From: Lentisphaerota bacterium
GTDB lineage: Bacteria; Verrucomicrobiota; Lentisphaeria; Victivallales; Victivallaceae
Direction: 5' to 3'
Length of the DNA: 64,000 nucleotides
Assembly (NCBI GenBank): GCA_015061575.1
Contig: SUWF01000014.1
Coordinates: forward strand, 1 to 64,000
The first letter of the stretch is position 1. Each line of letters starts with the position of its first letter. The notes under the pieces are model-generated. The model was not told where the DNA came from. It was given only the letters and a program-made list of their open reading frames with translations, and made no database searches. Shown here piece by piece: positions 28,184 to 36,425 of the stretch. The translations under genes were made by a program, and so were the position numbers.

Positions 28184-29176
28184 ATGATCACAGCACTTGA
28201 TGTTGCAGAAGCTGCAGGAGTCAGCAAAACCACTGTATCGTATGTTTTTTCGGCAGATAAAGCCAAGCTTATCTCTGAAAAAACCCGCAACCGGGTAATG
28301 GAAACTGCTGCCCGGCTGGGGTATCAGCCCAGTTATCTTGGCAGGTCGCTTTCGGCGAACCGTACTTTTAATATAGCATTGGTGCTGCCCAGTCGATGCG
28401 GCAAAAACATGTCTCAGCACATGCTGAATATTTTTCATGCGATCATTAAAAGTTCGGAAAATTCGGAGTATAATTTAAGTATTTTTCTGGGCGGCGATAA
28501 GCGCTTGGAAACCAGTTTACATTCCCGGCGTATAGATGGAGTTATCGTTGTAGGTTTGGGCAGCAGCACAGCTTTGCTGGATCATATTGCCAGCTTCAAA
28601 CTGCCGCTGGTGGTGGTCAACCGCTATTATCCGGTTTCGCCGCTGGTGAGTTGTGTACGAGCCAATCTGACGGAGTGGGTGCTCAATGAAATTGATTTCA
28701 TGCAGCAATCCGCTTGCCGGAATATTATGGTTTTCAACAAATCAGCTCAGTCGGATTCGGGGCGGGAAATCACTGCGGCGGTTCAGCCGAAAATAAAAGA
28801 TAATCAAACTCCCTGCCGTATTGAGCTGGCAACGATGGGAAAGAATCTGCGGGAACAATTTCTGGCGGCCTTGCAGGCGCCGCTTAAATACGATGCGTTT
28901 ATTATCAACGGCAACGAAGGAGCTTTGCTGCTGCAGTTGGCAGAGGAGCTGAATATTGCTTTGGACAGTTTTATAGTGAGTAACTTTTATAGAGTTTCCG
29001 GCAGCCGCTTTACCAGATTGTGGCACCGCAATGGTTACGGCATGGGCGGGGAAGCGTGGAAACTGCTTATGAAACTGCTGAATGGCGGGCAGGGGGAATG
29101 TTCTATCTTACCTGTAGAGCAATATTCGACTGTAAATGACTCAAATTCAGATTCAGAAGGTGGATTCGATGTATAA
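28184..29176 (+). CDS. LacI family regulator of the phosphoesterase operon
   Basis: 330 aa from the ATG at 28184, with GGAG ahead. The HTH and hinge are at residues 1-55 (ITALDVAEAAGVSKTTVSYVF, LGYQPSYLGRSLSANRTFNIALV). The effector domain is shorter and more divergent than usual, and its C-terminus ends in an acidic tail. It is autoregulated through the two operators in its leader and is followed after 33 nt by the EEP gene. The inducer is unknown; the downstream genes point to a phosphorylated glycan or glycerophosphodiester. Confidence 0.92.
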   Translation: MITALDVAEAAGVSKTTVSYVFSADKAKLISEKTRNRVMETAARLGYQPSYLGRSLSANRTFNIALVLPSRCGKNMSQHMLNIFHAIIKSSENSEYNLSIFLGGDKRLETSLHSRRIDGVIVVGLGSSTALLDHIASFKLPLVVVNRYYPVSPLVSCVRANLTEWVLNEIDFMQQSACRNIMVFNKSAQSDSGREITAAVQPKIKDNQTPCRIELATMGKNLREQFLAALQAPLKYDAFIINGNEGALLLQLAEELNIALDSFIVSNFYRVSGSRFTRLWHRNGYGMGGEAWKLLMKLLNGGQGECSILPVEQYSTVNDSNSDSEGGFDV

Positions 29177-29209
29177 ATTTTATACAATACAGAAAGGAGT
29201 TGCTAAACG

Positions 29210-30004
29210 ATGAACAAACTTGTAAAAGCATTTTTTGCAGTGGAAAATTCGCCGATTTCCCGGGCTAACCCGGAGTCTTGCGAAGTAAAATTTATGCAGT
29301 GGAATCTGCATATAGCCTGGGATATGCAGAACAAATTCAATCTTAAACGTCAGGCCGATGTCATATTGGAGTACGCCCCTGATGTAGTGATCCTGAACGA
29401 AGTGGATAAATGTTGCGAGCGCACCGGCAAGGTGGATATGACTGCGGTATTGGGAACGCTTACCGGGATGCCTTTTACCCAGTTTTGCGGAGCCTGGCTG
29501 GTTCCTCCCGACGGTATGTATGGCAATGCTGTGATTTCCCGCTACAAACTCAACTTGGTCGGGGCGTGGCACATACCCTCCAAGCTGGAGGAATCCCGTA
29601 CCATGACTTTGCTTTTAGTGGAAGCTCCCGACCCGTTTTATGTGGCGGTAACGCATCTGAATGCCCACCCGGGCGAATTAAACAACAGTGTCCGGGTGGA
29701 AGCAGTTAAAGCGATTGCCGAATTGCTGGAGAAGTATGCGGTAGTTTATCCGGTGATCCTGGGCGGCGACTTCAATTGCGAACTTGGCAGTGATCCTGTT
29801 AACGTGTTGGATGCTGCCGGATGGAAGCTGGAACAGCCGCTGAAAACGTGGCCATCCAACGGGGCAACTCAATCGCTGGATCATGTGTTTACCCGGAAAA
29901 GTGATTCTGCATTGCAGGTGGTCAGCCGTGAAGTTGGTGATGCTCAAGGCGCCTCCGACCATTTGCCGGTTATCAGTAATTTGAAAATATATTCAGTAAA
30001 ATAA
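29210..30004 (+). CDS. Endonuclease/exonuclease/phosphatase (EEP) superfamily hydrolase
   Basis: 264 aa without a signal peptide. The EEP catalytic set is complete: MQWNLH (Mg-binding Asn), ILNEVD (metal Glu), VTHLNAHPG, GGDFNCE (Asp and Asn), LDHVF and ASDHLPVI (terminal Asp-His pair). EEP enzymes cleave phosphodiesters in DNA, RNA, inositol phosphates or lipids. Because the neighbours are metallophosphoesterase, PHP-type and sugar genes rather than nucleic-acid genes, a sugar- or lipid-linked phosphodiester is favoured. AAAGGAG precedes the start. Second gene of the LacI operon. Confidence 0.88.
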   Translation: MNKLVKAFFAVENSPISRANPESCEVKFMQWNLHIAWDMQNKFNLKRQADVILEYAPDVVILNEVDKCCERTGKVDMTAVLGTLTGMPFTQFCGAWLVPPDGMYGNAVISRYKLNLVGAWHIPSKLEESRTMTLLLVEAPDPFYVAVTHLNAHPGELNNSVRVEAVKAIAELLEKYAVVYPVILGGDFNCELGSDPVNVLDAAGWKLEQPLKTWPSNGATQSLDHVFTRKSDSALQVVSREVGDAQGASDHLPVISNLKIYSVK

Positions 30005-30024
30005 TCTGCTAAGGAGATTGAACG

Positions 30025-30753
30025 ATGAAACAGAAATTCACCCTCATTGAACTGCTCGTGGTAATCGCTATTATCGCTATTCTGGCAGCGATGCTGCTGC
30101 CTGCTTTGTCCGCAGCCCGGGAGCGGGCCCGCAACAGCAGCTGCATAAACAAGCTCAAACAACAAGGTTTGGCAATGAACTTATATGCCAATGATTTTGA
30201 GGATTGGCTGCCGATGAATAAAGATGGGAGTGTGCAAACCAACAGTTTGTCTTCGGATAATTCACGCGTACCGCACATGTTGTTGGCGGGGGGATATCTT
30301 ATCGAGCCGGAAGGTAACGGAGTAACAACTAACCGGGCACGGTTTTACGAAACTTTTTACCGCTGTCCATCTGACCCGGGAACTATTGCCGGCAGCGAAA
30401 CGACCGGCTGGCAATATCCGGATAAGGCAACCGGAAGTTACTACATTTGGATGTATACTGATTCACCCAGTAATACTCCGGGGATCGCCGGTTATGCCGG
30501 TTCTTATGCTGCCGACTTTGCCCCCCGCTCACGGGTTGGCCGCGATGCCCCCAATCGGGTGATTGTTTTTGACCATCGTCCCAAGTATCTGGCGGTTGCC
30601 ACCAAGATGTACTATACGCACCCCACTGTCTACAATGTTTTGGATATCGGCGGCAGTGTTAAGAGCGTTGACCGTCAGGCGGCGATCCGCGAAAGAGCAT
30701 CCACAGACGATACCAAAGGACGTATCAAGCAGGATTTTTGGGATAATTATTGA
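30025..30753 (+). CDS. Prepilin-like protein (H-x9-GG variant)
   Basis: 242 aa with AAGGAG ahead of the start. The class III signal is at residues 1-28 ([20 protein letters not shown]). The C-terminal signature is [13 protein letters not shown]-x9-GG as in the pseudopilin at 17697. It is the third gene of the LacI-controlled operon, between an EEP hydrolase and a secreted TIM-barrel protein, 20 nt and 41 nt from them. It is expected to be cut by a prepilin peptidase and anchored in or assembled at the inner membrane. Confidence 0.89.
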   Translation: MKQKFTLIELLVVIAIIAILAAMLLPALSAARERARNSSCINKLKQQGLAMNLYANDFEDWLPMNKDGSVQTNSLSSDNSRVPHMLLAGGYLIEPEGNGVTTNRARFYETFYRCPSDPGTIAGSETTGWQYPDKATGSYYIWMYTDSPSNTPGIAGYAGSYAADFAPRSRVGRDAPNRVIVFDHRPKYLAVATKMYYTHPTVYNVLDIGGSVKSVDRQAAIRERASTDDTKGRIKQDFWDNY

Positions 30754-30794
30754 TTTTTTACAGCAAAAATATGTTATAAAGAAGGACTGTTTAC

Positions 30795-32201
30795 ATGAAA
30801 AAAACCTCTGCTTTTCTGGCGGCATTGCTGATGATTTTTGCAATCAGTATGCCGGCAGCTTCTCCTGTAAAAAAAGAACCGGTCAAACCGCTTGCTCCGG
30901 TAATGTTCAAAGGCAAACCGTTCTTTCCGATCGGCGTGTATGATCTTGCGCCCCGCAAGGTCAAAAGCCATCACCGTTTGGGCAGCATTGATCCCAAACT
31001 TTACGAAATCGGAGTGAATATTGCTTTCTTCGGTAATCTTGGCTTGCCGGATAATAAGCGTTACCCCGGTTATTCGCATATCAAAAAAGCTTTTGAGCGC
31101 GCCAAAAAAGATCCGCGCTTTTCGGATATTGCATTGATCATCAACTGGTCAGAGGGGATCCATTGCGAATATGATCCATCACTGACTGGTAAACCCAAAC
31201 GCAAATACCGTCCATTGAACGAGGCGGAACGCAAAGAACGCTCCAAATTCATCGGCGAAGCATTCAGTTACTTTGCCACCCAGCCCAATGTTATCGGGTA
31301 CAGTATGGACGAGCCGGAAAATACCTTTACCAATTATTTCAGAACTCACCGTCCGAACGATGATATGAATAACCGGATCGGCGGCGCATTGGTCGAATAC
31401 ACCTACTGGCTCAAAGAGTTGATCGATAAACACCACCCCGGTGCTATGCAGATTCCGATCATTGCCTGGTGGGGCACTTACAAAGATGTTTCGCCTATCT
31501 ACGATGTATTGATTGCCAACCAGTACCCCCAGCCGCCCGGGAGAGTCAAATCGGCGGAATTTGCAGCCGGTTTGTATGAAGTTTCTTTTGATGCAGCCCG
31601 GGCAGTTTCTGCCGCCCGCGCCGCCAATAAAACCGTTATTTATATGCCGCCGAGTTTTGATAAATTGAATAACTGGTGTACTCAGACTTTTAAGGAAATG
31701 CGTTACATGGTATTTGCGCCGGTCACCCGGGGGGCCATGGGTATTATGACCTGGCGGCTCAATCGCTGCAGTCAGGAATTCCGGGACAATGTGCTGTATC
31801 CGGCGATCAAAGAACTTTCACAGTTCAAAGATTACTATTTGGGCTCCTGGCACGACGAACTGGTCACCAGCGATCACGACCAGGCTACAGCTGATTATCT
31901 GAAAAAGTTTGTTGCCCGTGACGAATTGCTTGCCGATGTCAAATTGGGCAAAAAGCAAGTTGTAAAAGATTTTGTGCCCGATGTAAGTTACTGTCTGCGG
32001 CGTAAAGCTGACGGCAGCTGGATGCTGCTGGTGGTAAACAACCGGCGCGAAGCATTGGATGTAACTTTGACTGTTGATCTTAAAATGCCCCAAACTGTAA
32101 AAGAAGCACTCAGCAATAAAAGTGTGAATGTTGACGGCAAAGTGATCAAAGACAATTTCGCACCGTTTGATGTAAAAGTTTATATTTGGAGTGAAAAATA
32201 A
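30795..32201 (+). CDS. Exported TIM-barrel glycoside hydrolase-like protein
   Basis: 468 aa. Residues 1-22 are a signal peptide. Residues about 35-370 read as a (beta/alpha)8 barrel like those of clan GH-A (FFPIGVYDL at the start, IGYSMDEPENTF near residue 170 placing Asp-Glu at a strand end, GIMTWRLNRCS later). Residues about 390-468 form a small beta sandwich of the type that closes many glycosidases (WMLLVVNNRREALDVTL). The family cannot be named. It lies within the LacI phosphoesterase operon, 4 nt ahead of the metallophosphoesterase. Confidence 0.65.
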   Translation: MKKTSAFLAALLMIFAISMPAASPVKKEPVKPLAPVMFKGKPFFPIGVYDLAPRKVKSHHRLGSIDPKLYEIGVNIAFFGNLGLPDNKRYPGYSHIKKAFERAKKDPRFSDIALIINWSEGIHCEYDPSLTGKPKRKYRPLNEAERKERSKFIGEAFSYFATQPNVIGYSMDEPENTFTNYFRTHRPNDDMNNRIGGALVEYTYWLKELIDKHHPGAMQIPIIAWWGTYKDVSPIYDVLIANQYPQPPGRVKSAEFAAGLYEVSFDAARAVSAARAANKTVIYMPPSFDKLNNWCTQTFKEMRYMVFAPVTRGAMGIMTWRLNRCSQEFRDNVLYPAIKELSQFKDYYLGSWHDELVTSDHDQATADYLKKFVARDELLADVKLGKKQVVKDFVPDVSYCLRRKADGSWMLLVVNNRREALDVTLTVDLKMPQTVKEALSNKSVNVDGKVIKDNFAPFDVKVYIWSEK

Positions 32202-32205
32202 TTAA

Positions 32206-33306
32206 ATGAGCTCTGAAGTTTTTGGGCGCAGCCTTGATTGCTGGATAAACATTCAGCAAGTTACCTGTGATTCGATGATGCTGCGCTACAGCCATAAAGC
32301 GTGGACAACTCCGGTATTTGCAGAGGTTTTAACCGGAAAAGAACCGTTAAAGCAGGAGCAGTGCGGCAATTTGGCGGGGCGGTTTGTTTTTGACGGACTT
32401 GAACCGGATACAGCGTATCAGGTCAAGGTTACAATTGAGTCTGAATCTATAGTTATGGATTTCAGAACGTTACCGCTGCCGCAGCAGAAACGGCTGTTCC
32501 GTATTGCGCTCTTTTCGGATACCCATATATCGACCAGGCAAAATGCCAGTCACGGCCGCTTGCATGGCGAAAGTATTACCTTGCTGCGCAGTTTAATGCA
32601 GCAATCAGCGCTTGATGCAGACTATATCATCGGCCCGGGGGATATGGCTGACGGTGGACAGGAAGCAGAATTTGCTGCTCTGGAGTCGATCATCAAAAGC
32701 GTAAATATACCGGTGTTGGCGGTTCCCGGCAACCACGATGTGGTGCATGGCGGAGATGAGCGTTTTGCACGGCTTTTTAAAAATACCACATTCTTTTTTG
32801 AGCGTGATAATATTCAGCTTGCCGGCGTGGATACCGGCAACGGTCACCTTAATAAGCCGTGCAACCGGGAAATCTTTGAGCGCATAGATCCGGATAAGCC
32901 ACTGCTGCTTTTCAGCCATTTTCAGCTTTTTGCCGATGAGTGGATACCTGATGCGGACAAGGTGATTTTTGACAGCGATGAATGTACTGATATGCTGGAA
33001 AAACTTAAAAATGTCCGCGGCTTGGCTTGTGTGGGGCATAAAAACGTGGCAGCTCAGGTAAAAATCAATGATTTTACCCAGATAAATCTGCCGCAACTGA
33101 CCCATTTCCCGGCCGGATATTTGCTTTTGGATGTATACAGCGATGAGTTCCGGGTGTGTTTTGAGCCGATTCCCGGTGAAATTTTGAATGAATATTCAAG
33201 ACTCGGTACGGAAGCGGCACGCTATCACTCGCATCCGGCTTGCCAGCTCAAGTCTGAATATCGTGATAAATACACTCAATTTTATTGGAATGGAGTAATC
33301 AAGTAA
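32206..33306 (+). CDS. Calcineurin-like metallophosphoesterase with N-terminal FN3-like domain
   Basis: 366 aa, no signal peptide. Residues about 1-90 form an FN3-like sandwich (GLEPDTAYQVKVTIE). The dimetal site is complete: SDTHIS (D-x-H), GPGDMADGG (G-D), PGNHDVV (GNHD), SHFQLF and VGHKNV. It hydrolyses phosphomonoesters or diesters. It follows the preceding gene by 4 nt and overlaps the next start by 1 nt, so translation is coupled. A paralogue of the same length and layout lies at 60783. Confidence 0.9.
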   Translation: MSSEVFGRSLDCWINIQQVTCDSMMLRYSHKAWTTPVFAEVLTGKEPLKQEQCGNLAGRFVFDGLEPDTAYQVKVTIESESIVMDFRTLPLPQQKRLFRIALFSDTHISTRQNASHGRLHGESITLLRSLMQQSALDADYIIGPGDMADGGQEAEFAALESIIKSVNIPVLAVPGNHDVVHGGDERFARLFKNTTFFFERDNIQLAGVDTGNGHLNKPCNREIFERIDPDKPLLLFSHFQLFADEWIPDADKVIFDSDECTDMLEKLKNVRGLACVGHKNVAAQVKINDFTQINLPQLTHFPAGYLLLDVYSDEFRVCFEPIPGEILNEYSRLGTEAARYHSHPACQLKSEYRDKYTQFYWNGVIK

Positions 33307-35069
33307 TGGATTTTTTGATGACAGAACCCCAGCGTACCCACTGGGTTCACGCTGCGGATTGGCGCACGACCTCGCTGCCGGTGGAAAATATTGCCTTGCA
33401 TTTTGAATATGTGCGTAAAGCCGACGCTCCGGCAGTGCGGATGCCCGATACACTGACGCCCGGGGAAGTGCTGGATGAACTGCAAGTGTATTTGACTGGC
33501 GATGTACCGGAAACGGGGTCGCTTTTGCTGCATTTACCTTATGCGCATATCAAAGATGATCCGTCGCACATCTCGGTGGATGGCGGCAAATGGCTGTGGA
33601 TGTTTCCTTTGCTGGAAGTTTTTCTGCCGGTCAATAAGATCGTAGTGCGCAATTTTCCCATCCCGGAACAGCCGGAACGGATATTGCTGGAAAGTTTCAT
33701 CCGCTGCAGCGATGGCAAGGTGCTGAATCTGCCGGAAGCACCTATCGAAATCGGCGATATGCCGCCAGAGCGGGCGGAAGTGCGTTTGAGCAGTAACTTT
33801 TCCGGCGGCAAACTCCGCTACAGTGTGGTCGCTGAACAGCCCGCCGCCCAGCGCTTTATGGCTGACCGGCTCTGTAATGACACTGTACCAGTTGAAATTG
33901 CCGGTCAAAAGCTGGAAGTTAAGCTCCAAAATGGCGTGGCTGCGGGAAGTATTCCGCTGCCAGGCAATACTGCGATGCAGGCCAAAAGCGTTTATTTGAA
34001 TACTGAGTGCGAAAGCAACCTTGTGGATCCGGGTTTTGCTGCTGATTTGAATTTGCAGCTTTTTTGGGGCGATATTCACGTCCACAGCCACGAATCAGAC
34101 GGCATCGGCGAGCCGGAAGCGATCGTGGAACGGGCCAGAGATTGGCAGAAGCTGGATTTTATGGCTTTTCAGGAGCATATCGAACACAACACCACCTGGC
34201 GGATCTGGCGGCCGGAAAAGTGGCAGAAACTCAAAAGCTTGTATGACCGTTCAACGGTGGATGGCGAGTTTGTGATCATTCCCGGATATGAATTCCGGGG
34301 ATTTTGCAATATGTGGTGTTTTTCGGACGAATACACCGATTCGCTTTCCTCTTATATGAATTGCGATGAATCCAGCCCCATGCACGGCTTGATCCATAAA
34401 GAATGGGATGACGATCAGGTGCTTATCCGCCGCCGGATCATGGAAACAGCCGCCAAGCCGGATTGGCTGGTTGGGTATCACCGGTTGGAACTTATCAAAG
34501 ATCAGCAAGCATGTCTGCCGCCGGCGGTGCAGTTTTTGCAGATGGCGCATTACAAGCGCCCGCCGGAAGTCGGCAGTGCGGACTATCTGCTGCGGGGCGA
34601 CCGGGTGGGTTTTTTCGGCAGTACCGATACCCATCTGGGGATGCCGGGAACCGGCTTCAAAGGTCCCCGGGAAGCTAATTCCGGCTTGACTGCCGTGTGG
34701 GCCGAAGAACTCAGCCGCAGCGGCCTGCACAAGGCTTTACGTCAACGCAACTGCTACGCCAGTTTGGGCGCCAGAACGCTGTTGGATGTGCGGGTAAACG
34801 GTGTATTTATGGGCGGAGAGTGCATAACGCCGGATGGTTCGCCCATTGAACTGACAGTGCGGGCGTGCGGCCGGGAACGGCTGGCCGGATTTGAAATCGT
34901 TTCGCGCGGGCAGGATGTGGAACACCACGATCTGAACGGGAAAAAGTGTTTTGAATATACTTACAAAACCCGCAAGTACGGCGTGGATGATGATTACTTC
35001 TTTGTGCGTATTCATCTGGAAGACGGCCGTATGCTCTGGAGTTCACCAAATTGGTGCGTGCATAAGTAA
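33306..35069 (+). CDS. PHP-type (DUF3604/CehA-like) metallohydrolase
   Basis: 587 aa from the ATG at 33306, which overlaps the preceding stop codon (taATG); an ATG at 33285 is less likely. Residues 1-245 are beta-rich and of unknown fold. From about residue 253 FWGDIHVHSHESDG gives the H-x-H metal motif of PHP-like hydrolases, followed by FQEHIEHN, PGYEFRG and GSTDTHLGMPG with further metal ligands. Related proteins cleave phosphoesters or ester-like bonds. It is the last gene of the LacI operon before the terminator. Confidence 0.82.
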   Translation: MDFLMTEPQRTHWVHAADWRTTSLPVENIALHFEYVRKADAPAVRMPDTLTPGEVLDELQVYLTGDVPETGSLLLHLPYAHIKDDPSHISVDGGKWLWMFPLLEVFLPVNKIVVRNFPIPEQPERILLESFIRCSDGKVLNLPEAPIEIGDMPPERAEVRLSSNFSGGKLRYSVVAEQPAAQRFMADRLCNDTVPVEIAGQKLEVKLQNGVAAGSIPLPGNTAMQAKSVYLNTECESNLVDPGFAADLNLQLFWGDIHVHSHESDGIGEPEAIVERARDWQKLDFMAFQEHIEHNTTWRIWRPEKWQKLKSLYDRSTVDGEFVIIPGYEFRGFCNMWCFSDEYTDSLSSYMNCDESSPMHGLIHKEWDDDQVLIRRRIMETAAKPDWLVGYHRLELIKDQQACLPPAVQFLQMAHYKRPPEVGSADYLLRGDRVGFFGSTDTHLGMPGTGFKGPREANSGLTAVWAEELSRSGLHKALRQRNCYASLGARTLLDVRVNGVFMGGECITPDGSPIELTVRACGRERLAGFEIVSRGQDVEHHDLNGKKCFEYTYKTRKYGVDDDYFFVRIHLEDGRMLWSSPNWCVHK

Positions 35070-35074
35070 GCTGT

Positions 35075-35120
35075 TAAAAAAATCCGGTTCAACTCAGCAA
35101 ATTGAACCGGATTTTTTTTT
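35075..35120. terminator. Strong bidirectional terminator
   Basis: AATCCGGTTCAA (35081-35092) pairs perfectly with TTGAACCGGATT (35102-35113) across a 9-nt loop. An A run precedes and a T run follows, so it can serve both the phosphoesterase operon and the convergent ROK kinase gene. The stem shares CCGGTTCAA with the LacI operator at 28141. Confidence 0.92.
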
Positions 35121-35144
35121 GCAATGATTTTCAACGTAATATCC

Positions 35145-36137
35145 TCAGGCCTTCACCGAGGCGGCCAATGCCAAACTTGCCATATCTCCGACCGCTTCGC
35201 CCAAGGCAGCCGGGACGATTTTACATGCCTGACGGGATACGCTCAAAGCTTCAGCTTGCAAGCTCTTCAGCATGGCCGGACGCAGCAGATTTTCGCTGCG
35301 GGCAAATACGCTGCCAATAACAATGCGTTCCGGATTGAGCAGATCCACTAAGATCGCCAGTCCACGGCCGAGCTGATGACCGCTGATTTCGTAGATTTTT
35401 AACGCATCCACATCTCCGGCATTGGCGGCATCGGCAATGATTTTTGCATCAATACAGTCAATTCCTCCAGCGGGCAGCCACGGTACGCTTCGGCCATTTT
35501 TCGCAAGATCCTGTAAGTAGATTTTCCCCAACTGGGCAATGCCGCCGCCGGAGCAGAAGCCTTCAAAAGAACCGACTTTGCCGTAACCACTTGGGCCGCT
35601 CTCCTGCAAACGGATGTGCCCGCACTCGCCAGCCATGCCGCAGCAGCCGGAAATGAGTCGCCCTCCGGCAATGATCCCGGCACCCAGACCGGTGCCGAAA
35701 GTCAGAAAAATCATATCATTGCAGCCTTGTCCGGCACCATATTGCCATTCGGCCAGCGCACAGGCGTTGGCGTCGTTTTCCAGCTTGACGGGAATATTCA
35801 AGTTTTTTTTGACGATTTCAACCGCCGGAATGTTGTCCCAACCGGGCAAATTGGGCGGCGATTGGATAATTCCACGCTTCGGATCCAGCGGTCCACCGCA
35901 GCTGATACCGGCTGCCGAAACCGCTTCGACGGTAAGATTGTGCCGAACTAAAAGTTCACACGCTGCCGAACAGAGCATTTGCAGACAATGGTAGGCATTG
36001 TCGGCATCGGCAGTGGAAAATTTCTGTTTGGCGATGACTTTTATTGTGTGGTCAGAGGCTTGTTCTCCGAGGATTACGGCACACTTGGTACCGCCGATAT
36101 CCAAGCCCAGCAAAAAGTTTTTATCTTTTGACGTCAT
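35145..36137 (-). CDS. ROK family sugar kinase lacking the usual zinc cysteines
   Basis: 330 aa from the ATG at 36137, preceded by GGAGC. LLGLDIGGTKCAVILG is the ATP-binding start and TFGTGLGAGIIAGG the second phosphate loop. The ROK zinc site normally has GHI...CxCGxxGCxE; here GECGHIRL is kept but the following segment is GPSGYGKVGSFEGF, so the three canonical Cys are replaced. It phosphorylates a hexose or amino sugar; glucose is only a guess. It is a single-gene unit sharing a terminator with the upstream operon. Confidence 0.88.
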   Translation of the reverse strand: MTSKDKNFLLGLDIGGTKCAVILGEQASDHTIKVIAKQKFSTADADNAYHCLQMLCSAACELLVRHNLTVEAVSAAGISCGGPLDPKRGIIQSPPNLPGWDNIPAVEIVKKNLNIPVKLENDANACALAEWQYGAGQGCNDMIFLTFGTGLGAGIIAGGRLISGCCGMAGECGHIRLQESGPSGYGKVGSFEGFCSGGGIAQLGKIYLQDLAKNGRSVPWLPAGGIDCIDAKIIADAANAGDVDALKIYEISGHQLGRGLAILVDLLNPERIVIGSVFARSENLLRPAMLKSLQAEALSVSRQACKIVPAALGEAVGDMASLALAASVKA

Positions 36138-36425
36138 TTTTTTGCTCCAATCCAGTTTTGGGTAGAGATGTAACGACTCCGAGTTCAGCATTCACGCATA
36201 ATATACATCTGAACGCCAGCTTTTTCAAATTTCCGTAAAAACACCAAAAAATACCAAAAAAACGCCTGATCTGCACTTTTTGATTTGGATTATTCAAAAA
36301 ATGGTGATATTTTATAGTGTATGTAAAAAATGATGCAGCAGTCAAAAGTCATGGAGTGAAACATATCTGCGGCTTTTTTTATTGTCTGCTCAATAAGCAA
36401 TAAAGTAAATACAGGAAGAAAAAAC
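36138..36425. other. Intergenic region between the divergent ROK and aminotransferase genes
   Basis: The 288-nt AT-rich gap holds no convincing gene. A fair promoter for the aminotransferase is TTGGAT (36285-36290), 17 nt, TATTTT (36308-36313). Nothing else recognisable was seen. Confidence 0.4.
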
